Origin: an uncultured bacterium
GTDB lineage: Bacteria > Bacillota > Clostridia > Oscillospirales > Oscillospiraceae
Reading direction: 5' to 3'
DNA length: 64,000 bases
Assembly: GCA_946548895.1 (NCBI GenBank)
Contig: CAMNQF010000001.1
Coordinates: forward strand, 62,001-126,000
Position numbers and translations under genes: made by a program. The notes beneath the pieces are model-generated. The model had not been told where the DNA came from. It saw only the letters and a list, made by a program, of their open reading frames with translations, and did not search any database. Below, in pieces: positions 42,553 through 50,589 of the stretch; positions within the stretch are counted from its first letter, which is position 1; each line of letters starts with the position of its first letter.

Positions 42553-43320
42553 TCAGGTCAGGTAATTCACCGCCAGGATGGCCCCGCCCAGCACCGTCAG
42601 CACCACGCCGGTGGCCCGGTTGAGGACGATGGGGCTGGCCTTGTTGGCAAACCGGGCGGCGATCCGGGCCCACAGCAGGGTGGACAGCACGCACAGGGCC
42701 AGCACCGTCAGGTTGGGCATACCGCCGATGGCAAAGTGGCTGGCCGCCCCGGTGAAGGCGGTGAAGGCCATGATGAACACGCTGGTGCCCACGGCGGTTT
42801 TCAGCTCGTACCCCAGCACAGAGGTGAGAATGAGCAGCATCATCATGCCGCCCCCCGCGCCCACAAAGCCGCAGATGAAGCCGATGAGCATTCCGCACAG
42901 GAGGGACTGGACCACCCGCTTTTTGGGGTCCGCCGCGGCCATGGCCTCCTTGGTGGTCATGACGGGCTTGACGATGAACTTGATGCCCAGCAGCAGGGTC
43001 ATCCAGGTGGAGAAGCCCCCCATGGCGGAGGAGGGCACCAGGCTGGACACCCAGCTGCCCACCAGGGTGAAGCACAGCACCGCCGCCATCATCACCAGGC
43101 CGTTTTTCACATCCAGGTTTTTATTTTTGCCGTAGGTGTAGGCGGATACGGCGCTGGCCAACACGTCGCTGGCCAGGGCGATGCCCACCGCCTCGTAGGG
43201 CTCCATGCGGAGGAAGGTGATGAGCATAGGGCTGATGACGGCGGCGGCGCTCATGCCCGCGAAGCCGGTGCCCAGCCCCGCGCCTGCCCCCGCCAGAAAA
43301 CAGATGATGAAGGTGAACAC
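42553..43320 (-). CDS. TauE/SafE family anion exporter
   Basis: A 255-residue membrane protein of the TauE/SafE (DUF81) family, predicted to move sulfite, sulfonates or other organic anions. Two homologous halves are seen, each with the family motif: GAGLGTGFAGMSAAAVISPML at the start and CGFVGAGGGMMMLLIL in the second half. Seven to eight membrane helices. It lies 9 bp after the MarR gene on the same strand, so the regulator probably controls it. Confidence 0.85.
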   Translation of the reverse strand: MFTFIICFLAGAGAGLGTGFAGMSAAAVISPMLITFLRMEPYEAVGIALASDVLASAVSAYTYGKNKNLDVKNGLVMMAAVLCFTLVGSWVSSLVPSSAMGGFSTWMTLLLGIKFIVKPVMTTKEAMAAADPKKRVVQSLLCGMLIGFICGFVGAGGGMMMLLILTSVLGYELKTAVGTSVFIMAFTAFTGAASHFAIGGMPNLTVLALCVLSTLLWARIAARFANKASPIVLNRATGVVLTVLGGAILAVNYLT

Positions 43321-43329
43321 AAAAAGACC

Positions 43330-43761
43330 TCACTTTTTCATGGTATCCCGGATGTTCCGGGCGATTTTTGCCGATACGGACTCCAGCATCCGCTCCTCCT
43401 CAGGCGTAACCCCCCGGCGCATGGCCTGGAAAAAGGCCCGCTGGGCCTCCGTCCCCTGGCGGACCATCTCCCCGGCGGCGGGCAGCGGGGTGAGCCGCAG
43501 GGTCTTTCGGTTGCCCTCCGGGTGGGCGGCGGCCAGCAGGCCCCGGGCCTTGAGGGACTGGACCGCCGCCGAAACGTGGGATTTGGTCCACTGCCGCAGG
43601 CGGACGGCTTCCGCCGCCGTGGCGCGGTCCGGGTTGTTGTGGAGGAAGAGCAGCAGGTCCAGCTCCATCCGGGTGAGCTGCCACCGCTGGGCCACCGGGT
43701 CCAGGGCCTGGTCGTACAGCCCCTTGACGAGCAGGACGCTGTCCCAAAATTCCCCGTTCAC
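43330..43761 (-). CDS. MarR family transcriptional regulator
   Basis: A 143-residue winged-helix regulator. The DNA-binding region runs QLTRMELDLLLFLHNNPDRATAAEAVRLRQWTKSHVSAAVQSLKARGLLAAAHPEGNRK; the wing ends in LRLTPL. The start is GTG 43761, with AAAGGAGG upstream. It is the first gene of a two-gene operon with a TauE exporter. A palindrome GTTC-N6-GAAC directly downstream of the -10 box is a likely autoregulatory operator. The inducer may be the exported anion. Confidence 0.88.
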   Translation of the reverse strand: MNGEFWDSVLLVKGLYDQALDPVAQRWQLTRMELDLLLFLHNNPDRATAAEAVRLRQWTKSHVSAAVQSLKARGLLAAAHPEGNRKTLRLTPLPAAGEMVRQGTEAQRAFFQAMRRGVTPEEERMLESVSAKIARNIRDTMKK

Positions 43762-43777
43762 TGAGCCCCTCCTTTTT

Positions 43778-43791
43778 GTTCTATTTTGAAC
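43778..43791. promoter_or_regulatory. Probable MarR operator
   Basis: GTTC-TATTTT-GAAC, a 14-bp palindrome located just past the -10 box and before the ribosome site of the marR-like gene. Confidence 0.6.
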
Positions 43792-43800
43792 TATATGGCA

Positions 43801-43829
43801 TTATAGCAGGCGGCAGGCCTCCTGTCAAG
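43801..43829 (-). promoter_or_regulatory. Consensus promoter of the MarR-TauE operon
   Basis: On the minus strand TTGACA (43829-43824), 17-bp spacer, TATAAT (43806-43801): a full match to the sigma-A consensus, as expected for a repressor-controlled operon. Confidence 0.88.
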
Positions 43830-43875
43830 GGGAGCGGGCCCAGGTTCCGCGGGGGACGCTGGCGGAAACTGCCCC

Positions 43876-43905
43876 TTGACAAGCGCCCCGCCCCCACGGT
43901 ATAAT
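43876..43905 (+). promoter_or_regulatory. Promoter of the T-box-leuA unit
   Basis: TTGACA (43876-43881), 18-bp spacer, TATAAT (43900-43905), both full consensus. Confidence 0.88.
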
Positions 43906-43911
43906 GGTTCC

Positions 43912-44306
43912 CATGTAAAAGGCGCAGATGGGAAGAAGGCGCGGTGTTCTCCCGCTCAGAGAGCCGGTGGTTGGTGCGAACCGGCGCGGGACCCCGCGCG
44001 GATGCTGGCCCCGGAGCCGCCGGCCTGAACCTCAGTAGGGCCGGACGGGAGACCCCGTTACAGGTCGCGGCCTTGCTGGAGGCCAAGAGCGCGTGCCGGG
44101 CGACCGGGCGCGGAATTAGGGTGGTACCGCGGAATTGAAGAAGCGCGGAGCCGTCACGAACAGCACAGATGGAGCGGAGCTGGGGGAAGAGTTCAGCCGC
44201 CGCGAGGCGGAGGCGGGTTTTGCCCGAGCCGCAGCGTAGTTGTGTGTCGTGAGCAGGCGCGGCGTGACAGCATTTCGCCCCTGACATTATCGTCGGGGGC
44301 TTTTTT
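43912..44306 (+). ncRNA. T-box riboswitch, leucine-type, upstream of leuA
   Basis: An untranslated leader of about 400 nt that senses uncharged tRNA. The T-box sequence AGGGTGGTACCGCGG is at 44118-44132. Upstream the AGAGAG motif and a long stem I are visible; the specifier is probably CTC (Leu) at 44031-44033 in the context GAAC-CTC-AGTAGG, followed by the ACGGG...CCGTTA element. A terminator hairpin GCCCCTGAC / GTCGGGGGC with six T residues is at 44277-44306. Uncharged tRNA-Leu should favour the antiterminator and switch on leuA. The distance of about 145 nt between T-box and terminator is much longer than usual. Confidence 0.93.
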
Positions 44307-44336
44307 CGTCCCCGAAATTCCAAAGGAGGAAAACCC

Positions 44337-46040
44337 ATGAACGTGAAGCCCGGATTTGAAAAGTACATTCCCTTTACGCCCCAGCCCATTCAGGGCCGCA
44401 CCTGGCCGGACAAGACCATCACCCAGGCCCCGGTGTGGTGCTCGGTGGACCTGCGGGACGGCAACCAGGCCCTCATCGACCCCATGAACCTGGAGGAAAA
44501 GCTGGAATATTTCCACACCCTGGTGGACATCGGCGTGAAGGAGATTGAGATCGGCTTCCCCTCCGCCAGCGAGACGGAGTATGAGATCTGCCGGGAGCTC
44601 ATCGAGGGGGGCCACATCCCGGACGACGTCACCATCCAGGTGCTGGTCCAGGCCCGGGAGCACCTGATTAAAAGGACCTTTGAGGCCATTCAGGGGGCAA
44701 AAAACGTCATCCTGCACTTCTACAACTCCACCTCCACCCTCCAGCGGAAGGTGGTGTTCCACATGGACTGCCCGGGCATCACCAAAATCGCCACCGACGC
44801 GGCGGACCTCATCTATGAGATGGCCCAGCCGGTGATTGCCCAGGGGATGAACCTCCGCTACGAATACTCCCCGGAATCGTTTATGGGGACGGAGATGGAC
44901 TACGCCGTGGAAATCTGCGCCGCCGTGCTGGACCACCTCCACGCCACGGAGCGTGACAAGGTGATCCTCAACCTGCCCACCACCGTGGAGAACTGCCTGC
45001 CCAACCAGTTCGCCGACATGATGGAGTATTTCATCCGCAAGCTGCCCGGCCGGGAGCGGGCCATCATCTCCCTCCACCCCCACAACGACCGGGGCACCGG
45101 CGTGGCCACCACCGAGATGGGCCTGCTGGCGGGGGCGGAGCGGGTGGAGGCCACCCTGTTCGGCAACGGCGAGCGCACCGGCAACGTGGACATGGTGACG
45201 CTGGCCATGAATATGTGGACCCAGGGGGTGGACCCCAGGCTGGACTTCCACGACATCAACAAAATCCGGGATATGTACGAGCGGTGCACCAAGATGAAGG
45301 TGGGGGAGCGCCAGCCCTACGCCGGGGAGCTGGTGTTCACCGCCTTCTCCGGCAGCCACCAGGACGCCATCAATAAGGGTGTGCGCTACATGAACGACAG
45401 CGGCACCGACAAGTGGGAGGTGCCCTACCTGCCCATCGACCCCGCCGACGTGGGGCGGCAGTACGAGCCCATCATCCGCATCAACTCCCAGTCGGGCAAG
45501 GGGGGCGCCGCCTTCGTCATGATGCAGAATTTCGGCTACGACCTGCCCAAGGCTATGCACGCGGAATTCGGCGCGGTGGTGCAGAAGGAGTCCGACCGGG
45601 TGGGCAAGGAGCTGAAGCCGGACCAGATTTTCGCCCTGTTCGACCAGGAATACCTGTCTGTCCCCAAGACCTACCAGCTGGAGCGCCACTCCTTCCTGGA
45701 GGATGGCCGCCATGGCGACGTCAGCCAGGTGGTGTTCATCGGCGAGGTGGGGTACCAGGGCAAGGTCATGGCCGCCCGGGGGGAGGGCAACGGCCCCATC
45801 GACGCCTTCTTCAACGCCCTCCACGACCTGCCCGAGGGCCACATTGAGGGCTACCAGTTCGTGGACTACAAGGAGCACGCCATCTCCTCCGGGTCGGACA
45901 CCCAGGCGGTGTGCTACATCCACCTGAAAAACCCCCAGGGCAGGGACGTGTTCGGCGTGGGCAAGAGCCACAACATCAACCGGGCGTCCCTGCGGGCAAT
46001 CCTGTGCGCAATAAACAGGTCGATTCACAACGCATCGTAA
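44337..46040 (+). CDS. leuA: 2-isopropylmalate synthase
   Basis: First committed step of leucine synthesis: acetyl-CoA plus 2-oxoisovalerate to 2-isopropylmalate. The 567-residue protein is of the longer, yeast/actinobacterial-like LeuA type. Active-site motifs: VWCSVDLRDGNQALIDPM, the metal-binding SLHPHNDRGTG, and the GNGERTGNVD loop. The C-terminal region (about residue 430 on) is the regulatory LeuA dimer domain that binds leucine, with INRASLRAILCAINR at its end. Expression is controlled by the T-box leader; AAAGGAGG precedes ATG 44337. leuCDB do not follow here. Confidence 0.96.
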   Translation: MNVKPGFEKYIPFTPQPIQGRTWPDKTITQAPVWCSVDLRDGNQALIDPMNLEEKLEYFHTLVDIGVKEIEIGFPSASETEYEICRELIEGGHIPDDVTIQVLVQAREHLIKRTFEAIQGAKNVILHFYNSTSTLQRKVVFHMDCPGITKIATDAADLIYEMAQPVIAQGMNLRYEYSPESFMGTEMDYAVEICAAVLDHLHATERDKVILNLPTTVENCLPNQFADMMEYFIRKLPGRERAIISLHPHNDRGTGVATTEMGLLAGAERVEATLFGNGERTGNVDMVTLAMNMWTQGVDPRLDFHDINKIRDMYERCTKMKVGERQPYAGELVFTAFSGSHQDAINKGVRYMNDSGTDKWEVPYLPIDPADVGRQYEPIIRINSQSGKGGAAFVMMQNFGYDLPKAMHAEFGAVVQKESDRVGKELKPDQIFALFDQEYLSVPKTYQLERHSFLEDGRHGDVSQVVFIGEVGYQGKVMAARGEGNGPIDAFFNALHDLPEGHIEGYQFVDYKEHAISSGSDTQAVCYIHLKNPQGRDVFGVGKSHNINRASLRAILCAINRSIHNAS

Positions 46041-46050
46041 CGAACAGGCT

Positions 46051-46086
46051 GAGAAAACCCCCGCTGAAACCAGCGGGGGTTTTCTC
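46051..46086. terminator. Terminator after leuA, shared with the 74-residue gene
   Basis: GAGAAAACCCCCGCTG / CAGCGGGGGTTTTCTC, a 16-bp stem; T-runs on both strands allow use in both directions. Confidence 0.9.
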
Positions 46087-46309
46087 ACTTCTTGAACAGG
46101 CCGCCCAGGCCCTTGAGCGCGCCGCCGATGTTGTCCGCGGTGAGCTTGGCCTTGACCCCAGCCACCACGGCCTCGATCTGGTCGGTGGGGATGTCGATAC
46201 CGGTGAGCTCCTTCAGCGCGCCCACAGGGTCGCTGAGGAACCGCTTTTGCAGGCCCTCGTCGTTCTTGATCTTCTCCACAATGTCCTCAATGATTTTCTT
46301 GATGTCCAT
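46085..46309 (-). CDS. Small helical protein (74 aa), unknown
   Basis: A 74-residue protein starting DIKKIIEDIVEKIKNDEGLQ, then a conserved-looking motif SDPVGALKELTGIDIPTDQ, and ending with GGALKGLGGLFKK. It is all-helical, without signal or membrane segment. The DPxxALxELxGxxxPxxxI pattern recalls leader peptides of the Nif11/NHLP type, but no ribosomal-peptide maturation genes are near and no typical double-glycine cleavage site in front of a Cys-rich core is present. It has its own promoter and shares the leuA terminator. Function unknown. Confidence 0.8.
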   Translation of the reverse strand: MDIKKIIEDIVEKIKNDEGLQKRFLSDPVGALKELTGIDIPTDQIEAVVAGVKAKLTADNIGGALKGLGGLFKK

Positions 46310-46341
46310 AGGATACCCTCCTCTTTGATTGACAGCGTTTT

Positions 46342-46370
46342 ATTTTACAGGAATTTTTCCCGCTTGTCAA
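46342..46370 (-). promoter_or_regulatory. Promoter of the 74-residue protein gene
   Basis: On the minus strand TTGACA (46370-46365), 17-bp spacer, TAAAAT (46347-46342). Confidence 0.78.
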
Positions 46371-46377
46371 ATTTTCC

Positions 46378-46406
46378 TTGCAGTTTTTGGCCTGGCGGGC
46401 TATAAT
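46378..46406 (+). promoter_or_regulatory. Promoter of proC
   Basis: TTGCAG (46378-46383), 17-bp spacer, TATAAT (46401-46406), 32 bp before the start codon. It is back-to-back with the minus-strand promoter at 46342-46370. Confidence 0.78.
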
Positions 46407-46437
46407 TGGAATCAATTTCTGGAAAGCGGGGGTTCTT

Positions 46438-47262
46438 ATGAGAAAAGCGGCCTTTATCGGCGTAGGCAATATGGGCGGGGCGCTGGCCCGGGCGGCGTGC
46501 AGGGCCGTGGGGCCGGACCAGGTGCTGCTGTTCAACCGCACCCCGGCCAAGGCGGAGCGGCTGGCGGAGGAGTTGGGCTGTACCGCCGTCCGAAGCCTCT
46601 CCGCCGCCGCAGAGGGAGCGGAGTACATTTTTCTGGGGGTGAAGCCCCAGGGGATGCGCCCGCTGCTGGCGGAGCTGGGCCGGAAGCTGTACGAGCTGCA
46701 CGGCGCCGGGGCGGACAAGGTTCTGGTGTCCATGGCCGCCGGGGTGGAGCTGGAAACCATGCGGGCGTATCTGGGTGAAGCGGGGTACGGCGTGCCCCTG
46801 GTGCGGATCATGCCCAACACCTGCGCGGCCATCGGCCGGGGCATGACCGCCCTGTGCGCCCGGGCGGGGGTGGACGAGGCCGCCATCCGGGGCGCGGAGG
46901 AGATCCTGTCCGCCACCGGCCGGGTGGAGCGGGTCCCCGAGGGCCTGATGGACCAGTTTTCCGCCGTGGCCGGGTGCGGCCCCGCCTTTGTCTACCCCTA
47001 CATTGAGGCGCTGGCGGACGGCGGGGTGTCCGTAGGCCTGCCCCGGGCCCAGGCTTTGGAGTACGCCGCCCAGACGGTGCTGGGGGCGGCGGCCATGGTG
47101 CTGGAGAGCGGAAAGCACCCCGGCCAGCTCAAGGACGAGGTGTGCTCCCCCGGGGGCTCCACCATCGCCGGGGTGGCGGAGCTGGAGCGGGGCGGGCTGC
47201 GGGCCGCCGCCATCAACGCGGTGCAGGCCGCTTACCGCAAAAACGCCCAGCTGGGCAAATGA
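46438..47262 (+). CDS. proC: Pyrroline-5-carboxylate reductase
   Basis: Last step of proline synthesis, reducing pyrroline-5-carboxylate with NAD(P)H. The 274-residue protein starts with the dinucleotide fold AAFIGVGNMGGALARAA, contains LVRIMPNTCAAIGRGM and the C-terminal signature QLKDEVCSPGGSTIAGVAELE. ATG 46438 is chosen because the protein then begins at the Rossmann fold; GGGGG lies 6 bp upstream. A longer frame to 46378 has no family similarity and overlaps the promoter. Convergent with yebC. Confidence 0.95.
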   Translation: MRKAAFIGVGNMGGALARAACRAVGPDQVLLFNRTPAKAERLAEELGCTAVRSLSAAAEGAEYIFLGVKPQGMRPLLAELGRKLYELHGAGADKVLVSMAAGVELETMRAYLGEAGYGVPLVRIMPNTCAAIGRGMTALCARAGVDEAAIRGAEEILSATGRVERVPEGLMDQFSAVAGCGPAFVYPYIEALADGGVSVGLPRAQALEYAAQTVLGAAAMVLESGKHPGQLKDEVCSPGGSTIAGVAELERGGLRAAAINAVQAAYRKNAQLGK

Positions 47263-47264
47263 AA

Positions 47265-47293
47265 CAGGGCCGGACGCCCGGCGTCCGGCCCTG
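47265..47293. terminator. Two-way hairpin between proC and yebC
   Basis: CAGGGCCGGACGC / GCGTCCGGCCCTG with a 3-base loop. There is no clear T-run on either side. Confidence 0.65.
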
Positions 47294-47302
47294 CCTATGC
47301 TG

Positions 47303-48028
47303 TCAGTCGTCCCAGTTGTGCCAGACGTTCTGCACGTCGTCGTTGTCCTCCATCATGTCGATGAGCTTCTCCATGTTCTTGATGTCGCCCTCGTCGGACA
47401 GGGCCACATAGTTTTGGGGCACCATCTCCACCTTGGCGGAGGCGAACACATAGCCCTTTTCCTCCATGGCGGCCAGCACCGCGCCGAAGTCGTCCGGGGC
47501 GGTGTAGACGGTGAAGCAGTCCTCATCGGCCTCGAAGTCTGCGGCGCCGCAGTCCAGGGCGTCCATCATGGCCACCTCCTCGTCCAGGTCCTCCCGCTCG
47601 ATGACCAGCACACCCTTCTGGTCGAAGGACCAGGACACGCAGCCGGTGGCCCCCAGGTTGCCGCCGAACTTGTCAAAGTAGTGGCGCACCTCGGAGGCGG
47701 TGCGGTTGCGGTTGTCGGTGAGGGTCTCCACAATGACGGCCACGCCGCCGGGGCCGTACCCCTCGTAAGTGATGGCCTCATAGTCGTTGGCGTTGCCGGA
47801 GCCCACCGCCTTGTCGATGGTGCGCTTGATGTTGTCGTTGGGCATATTGGCCGCCCGGGCCTTGGCGATGACGGTGGCCAGGCGGGAGTTGTTGTTGGGG
47901 TCGCCGGAGCCGCCGGTTTTGACGGCCACGATGATCTCCCGGGCGATCTTGGTGAACGCCTGGGAGCGCTTGGCGTCCGCCGCGCCCTTGGTTTTCTGGA
48001 TGTTATGCCACTTGGAATGTCCTGACAT
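47303..48028 (-). CDS. yebC: YebC/PmpR family regulator (translation/transcription factor)
   Basis: A 241-residue YebC protein. It begins with the strict family sequence GHSKWHNIQKTKGAADAKRS, followed by FTKIAREIIVAVKTGG, PNDNIKRTIDKAVG and the YEGYGPGGVAVIVETLTDNRNRT motif. YebC proteins were described as transcriptional regulators (PmpR) and, more recently, as factors that help ribosomes through proline-rich stretches. The promoter is at 48089-48117. Length is normal. Confidence 0.95.
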   Translation of the reverse strand: MSGHSKWHNIQKTKGAADAKRSQAFTKIAREIIVAVKTGGSGDPNNNSRLATVIAKARAANMPNDNIKRTIDKAVGSGNANDYEAITYEGYGPGGVAVIVETLTDNRNRTASEVRHYFDKFGGNLGATGCVSWSFDQKGVLVIEREDLDEEVAMMDALDCGAADFEADEDCFTVYTAPDDFGAVLAAMEEKGYVFASAKVEMVPQNYVALSDEGDIKNMEKLIDMMEDNDDVQNVWHNWDD

Positions 48029-48088
48029 AGTGAGATCGTTCCCTTCTTGTGAGGTGTAATGCCCCGCGGGGCAGAAAATTCACCCATC

Positions 48089-48117
48089 AATATAGCACAT
48101 TTCCGCCCGCATTGCAA
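48089..48117 (-). promoter_or_regulatory. Promoter of yebC
   Basis: On the minus strand TTGCAA (48117-48112), 17-bp spacer, TATATT (48094-48089). Confidence 0.7.
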
Positions 48118-48246
48118 GTGCCTGATGCGCCGTCCCGCGCGGGGCGCAAAAAAGCCGTCCCGCCCCGTTTGACGTATGCCCCGCCTGACCGGCGGTTACG
48201 GCGCACAGAGACTTCCGCCCGCGCGGGAGCGGAGAGGAGGAGTATG

Positions 48247-48978
48247 ATGAAATACGCTTTGATTACCGGCGGCTCCCGGGGCATCGGGGCCGCAGCCGCC
48301 CGGCTGTGCGCCCGCCGGGGCTGGGGGGTGGCGGTGGGCTATCACCGCAGCGGGGACCAGGCCCAGGCCTTGGTCCGGGAGCTGCAGGGGCTGGGGGTCC
48401 CCGCCCTTGCAGTCCGGGCCGACGTGGCCGACGCCGGCCAGGTCCGGGAAATGGTTGACAATGTGTTAGAAATTTTTTGTCAACTTGACATTTTGATTTG
48501 TTCCGCCGGGATTTCCCACGTGGGCCTTATCAGTCAAATTGACGAGGACCAATGGCGGCGTTTGTTCGCCGTCAACGTGGACGGCGTCCACCACTGCTGC
48601 CGCGCCGTCCTGCCCCATATGCTGGCGCGCAAGTCCGGCTCCATCGTCACTGTGTCCTCCATGTGGGGGCAGGTGGGGGCCTCCTGCGAGGCCGCCTATT
48701 CCGCGGCCAAGGGCGCGGTCATCGCCTACACCAAGGCTCTTGCCAAGGAGCTTGGCCCCTCCAATATCCGTGTGAACTGTGTCGCTCCCGGGGTGATCGA
48801 CACGGAAATGAACGCCCATCTCTCCCCGGCCGACCTGGACGCCCTGGCGGAGGAAACCCCCCTGGGCCGCGTCGGCACGCCGGAGGAGGCCGCCGCCGCC
48901 ATCGCCTTTTTGGCCTCCGACGAGGCGGCCTTTTTCACCGGGCAGGTGCTGGCCCCCAACGGCGGGCTGGTGATCTAA
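48247..48978 (+). CDS. SDR-family oxidoreductase (FabG-like)
   Basis: A 243-residue short-chain dehydrogenase/reductase. Cofactor motif ALITGGSRGIGAAAARL; the usual NNAG motif is changed to ICSAGISHVG; catalytic Ser in IVTVSSMWGQVGASCEAA and Tyr-Lys in YSAAKGAVI; C-terminal RVNCVAPGVIDTEM. It resembles 3-oxoacyl-ACP reductases, but no other fatty-acid genes are near, so the substrate is open. GGAGG fits ATG 48247 (6 bp) better than ATG 48244. The stretch 48450-48545 is strikingly AT-rich compared with the rest of the gene and contains a GTTGACAA/TTGTCAAC inverted repeat. Confidence 0.88.
   Translation: MKYALITGGSRGIGAAAARLCARRGWGVAVGYHRSGDQAQALVRELQGLGVPALAVRADVADAGQVREMVDNVLEIFCQLDILICSAGISHVGLISQIDEDQWRRLFAVNVDGVHHCCRAVLPHMLARKSGSIVTVSSMWGQVGASCEAAYSAAKGAVIAYTKALAKELGPSNIRVNCVAPGVIDTEMNAHLSPADLDALAEETPLGRVGTPEEAAAAIAFLASDEAAFFTGQVLAPNGGLVI
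48454..48484. repeat. Inverted repeat inside the SDR gene
   Basis: GTTGACAA (48454-48461) and TTGTCAAC (48477-48484), 15 bp apart. The same two octamers flank the promoter of the downstream transporter operon (49046-49082). Confidence 0.75.
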
Positions 48979-49045
48979 ACACAAATCTCCGTCACAATAT
49001 CATATAACGGCTTTTCTCCCCTTGCGGTCCTTGTCAATTTTTACG

Positions 49046-49082
49046 GTTGACAACTCAAATCCGCAAGTATATAATTGTCAAC
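49046..49082 (+). promoter_or_regulatory. Promoter and possible operator of the branched-chain transporter operon
   Basis: TTGACA (49047-49052), 17-bp spacer, TATAAT (49070-49075): full consensus. GTTGACAA (49046-49053) and TTGTCAAC (49075-49082) form a dyad around the promoter, and another TTGTCAA lies at 49031-49037. The layout suggests a repressor that covers the -35 and the start region. Confidence 0.78.
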
Positions 49083-49158
49083 AATCTGGGGGGCGCAATC
49101 GTGCCCCCTTCGATATTAGAGGAACTTGCGGACATCACATAGTCAGGAGGAATCCAGA

Positions 49159-50397
49159 ATGAAAAAGAAGAATCTTGCGGCTCTCCTCATGGCGGGCGCC
49201 ATGAGCTTCAGCCTGCTGGCGGGCTGCTCCAGCGGCGGCGGCGAGGCCAGCACTCCCCCCGCCTCCCAGCCGGGCGCCCAGGCCAGCCAGCCCGCCGGTA
49301 ACGACGGCAATGGCGGCGAGGCCGTCACCATCAAGGTGGGCGGCATCGGCCCCACCACCGGCAACAACGCCCAGTACGGCACTGCCACCCAGTGGGGCGC
49401 GGAGATCGCCGTGGACGAGATCAACGCCAAGAACGGCCCCATCAAGCTGGAGCTCCAGTATGAGGACGACACCGGCGTGGCCGACACCGCCGTGGCCGCC
49501 TACAACTCCCTGAAGGACTGGGCCAAGGACGCGCCCCTGGTGATCTACGGCTGCACCACCACCCAGCCCTGCGTGGCCGTGGCCTCCGAGACCTTCGCCG
49601 ACCGCTACTTCCAGCTCACCCCCTCCGCCTCCTCCCCCGACGTGACCAACGGGAAGGACAACGTGTTCCAGATGTGCTTCACCGACCCCGGCCAGGGCAA
49701 CGCCGCCGCCGAGTACCTGAAGAGCGCCGGCCTGGGCACTAAGATCGGCGTCATCTACAACAACGGCGACCCCTATTCCACCGGCATTGCCGAGGCCTTC
49801 ATCGCCAAGGCCAAGGAGGTCGGCCTGGAGGTGGTGGCCACCTCCACCTATCCCGAGGACACCACCACCGACTACACCGTGCAGCTCAACGCCTGCAAGG
49901 ACGCCGGGGCCGACCTGGTGTTCCTGCCTATCTACTACACCCCCGCCTCCCTGATCCTGGCCCAGGCCAAGCAGATGGATTACGCCCCCATCTTCTTCGG
50001 CGGCGACGGCATGGACGGTATGCTGGACATGAAGGGCTTCGACAAGTCCCTGGCCGAGGGCCTGCTGCTGATGACCCCCTTCAACGCCGCCGGCACCGAC
50101 GAGCGCACCAAGACCTTTGTGGAGACCTATCAGGCCGCCCACGAGATTCTGCCCAACCAGTTCGCCGCCGACGGCTACGACTGTATGTATGCCATCTACG
50201 AGGCCTGCTGCCAGATCGACGGCATCGCCGATATGGACAGCGCCCAGCTGTGCGACGCCCTGTCCGCCCTGTTCACCGGCGGCCAGTTCTCCGTGGACGG
50301 GCTCACCGGCTCCGGCATGAAGTGGCTCACCACCGGCGAGGTGTCCAAGGCCCCCGTGGTGGTCAAGGTGGAGGGCGGCGTGTACGTCACCCAGTGA
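49159..50397 (+). CDS. Branched-chain amino acid-type ABC transporter, substrate-binding lipoprotein
   Basis: A 412-residue LivJ-like periplasmic-binding-fold protein anchored as a lipoprotein: signal peptide NLAALLMAGAMSFSLLAGCS with the lipobox LAGC near residue 20, then an Ala/Ser/Gln/Pro-rich linker. The mature part starts TIKVGGIGPTTGNNAQYG and has the usual ELQYEDDTGVADTAVAAYN and GVIYNNGDPYSTGIAEAF segments. ATG 49159 follows AGGAGG at 8 bp. It heads a complete HAAT transporter operon. Substrate could be Leu/Ile/Val, another amino acid, urea or an aromatic acid. Confidence 0.93.
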   Translation: MKKKNLAALLMAGAMSFSLLAGCSSGGGEASTPPASQPGAQASQPAGNDGNGGEAVTIKVGGIGPTTGNNAQYGTATQWGAEIAVDEINAKNGPIKLELQYEDDTGVADTAVAAYNSLKDWAKDAPLVIYGCTTTQPCVAVASETFADRYFQLTPSASSPDVTNGKDNVFQMCFTDPGQGNAAAEYLKSAGLGTKIGVIYNNGDPYSTGIAEAFIAKAKEVGLEVVATSTYPEDTTTDYTVQLNACKDAGADLVFLPIYYTPASLILAQAKQMDYAPIFFGGDGMDGMLDMKGFDKSLAEGLLLMTPFNAAGTDERTKTFVETYQAAHEILPNQFAADGYDCMYAIYEACCQIDGIADMDSAQLCDALSALFTGGQFSVDGLTGSGMKWLTTGEVSKAPVVVKVEGGVYVTQ

Positions 50398-50589
50398 CCT
50401 GCCGCCTCTTAGGAGGGCAAGCAAAAAGAACCTTGATTCGCTGACGGCCGGGGCGGCAGCCGGCCAGCTTCTGCCCGGCAACGGACGGGAATAGTGATTT
50501 ATCGCGTTCAGCCGCGGCGGAGGTCATTCCCCCGCCGCGGCTATCGCGTTTTTGGTATATCCCCGACGAGAAAACAGAGAGGTGAAAAA

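Noticed and set aside
46085-46309. Bacteriocin or RiPP precursor assignment for the 74-residue protein
   Set aside because: No maturation, export or immunity gene is nearby and no core peptide can be recognised; kept as unknown.
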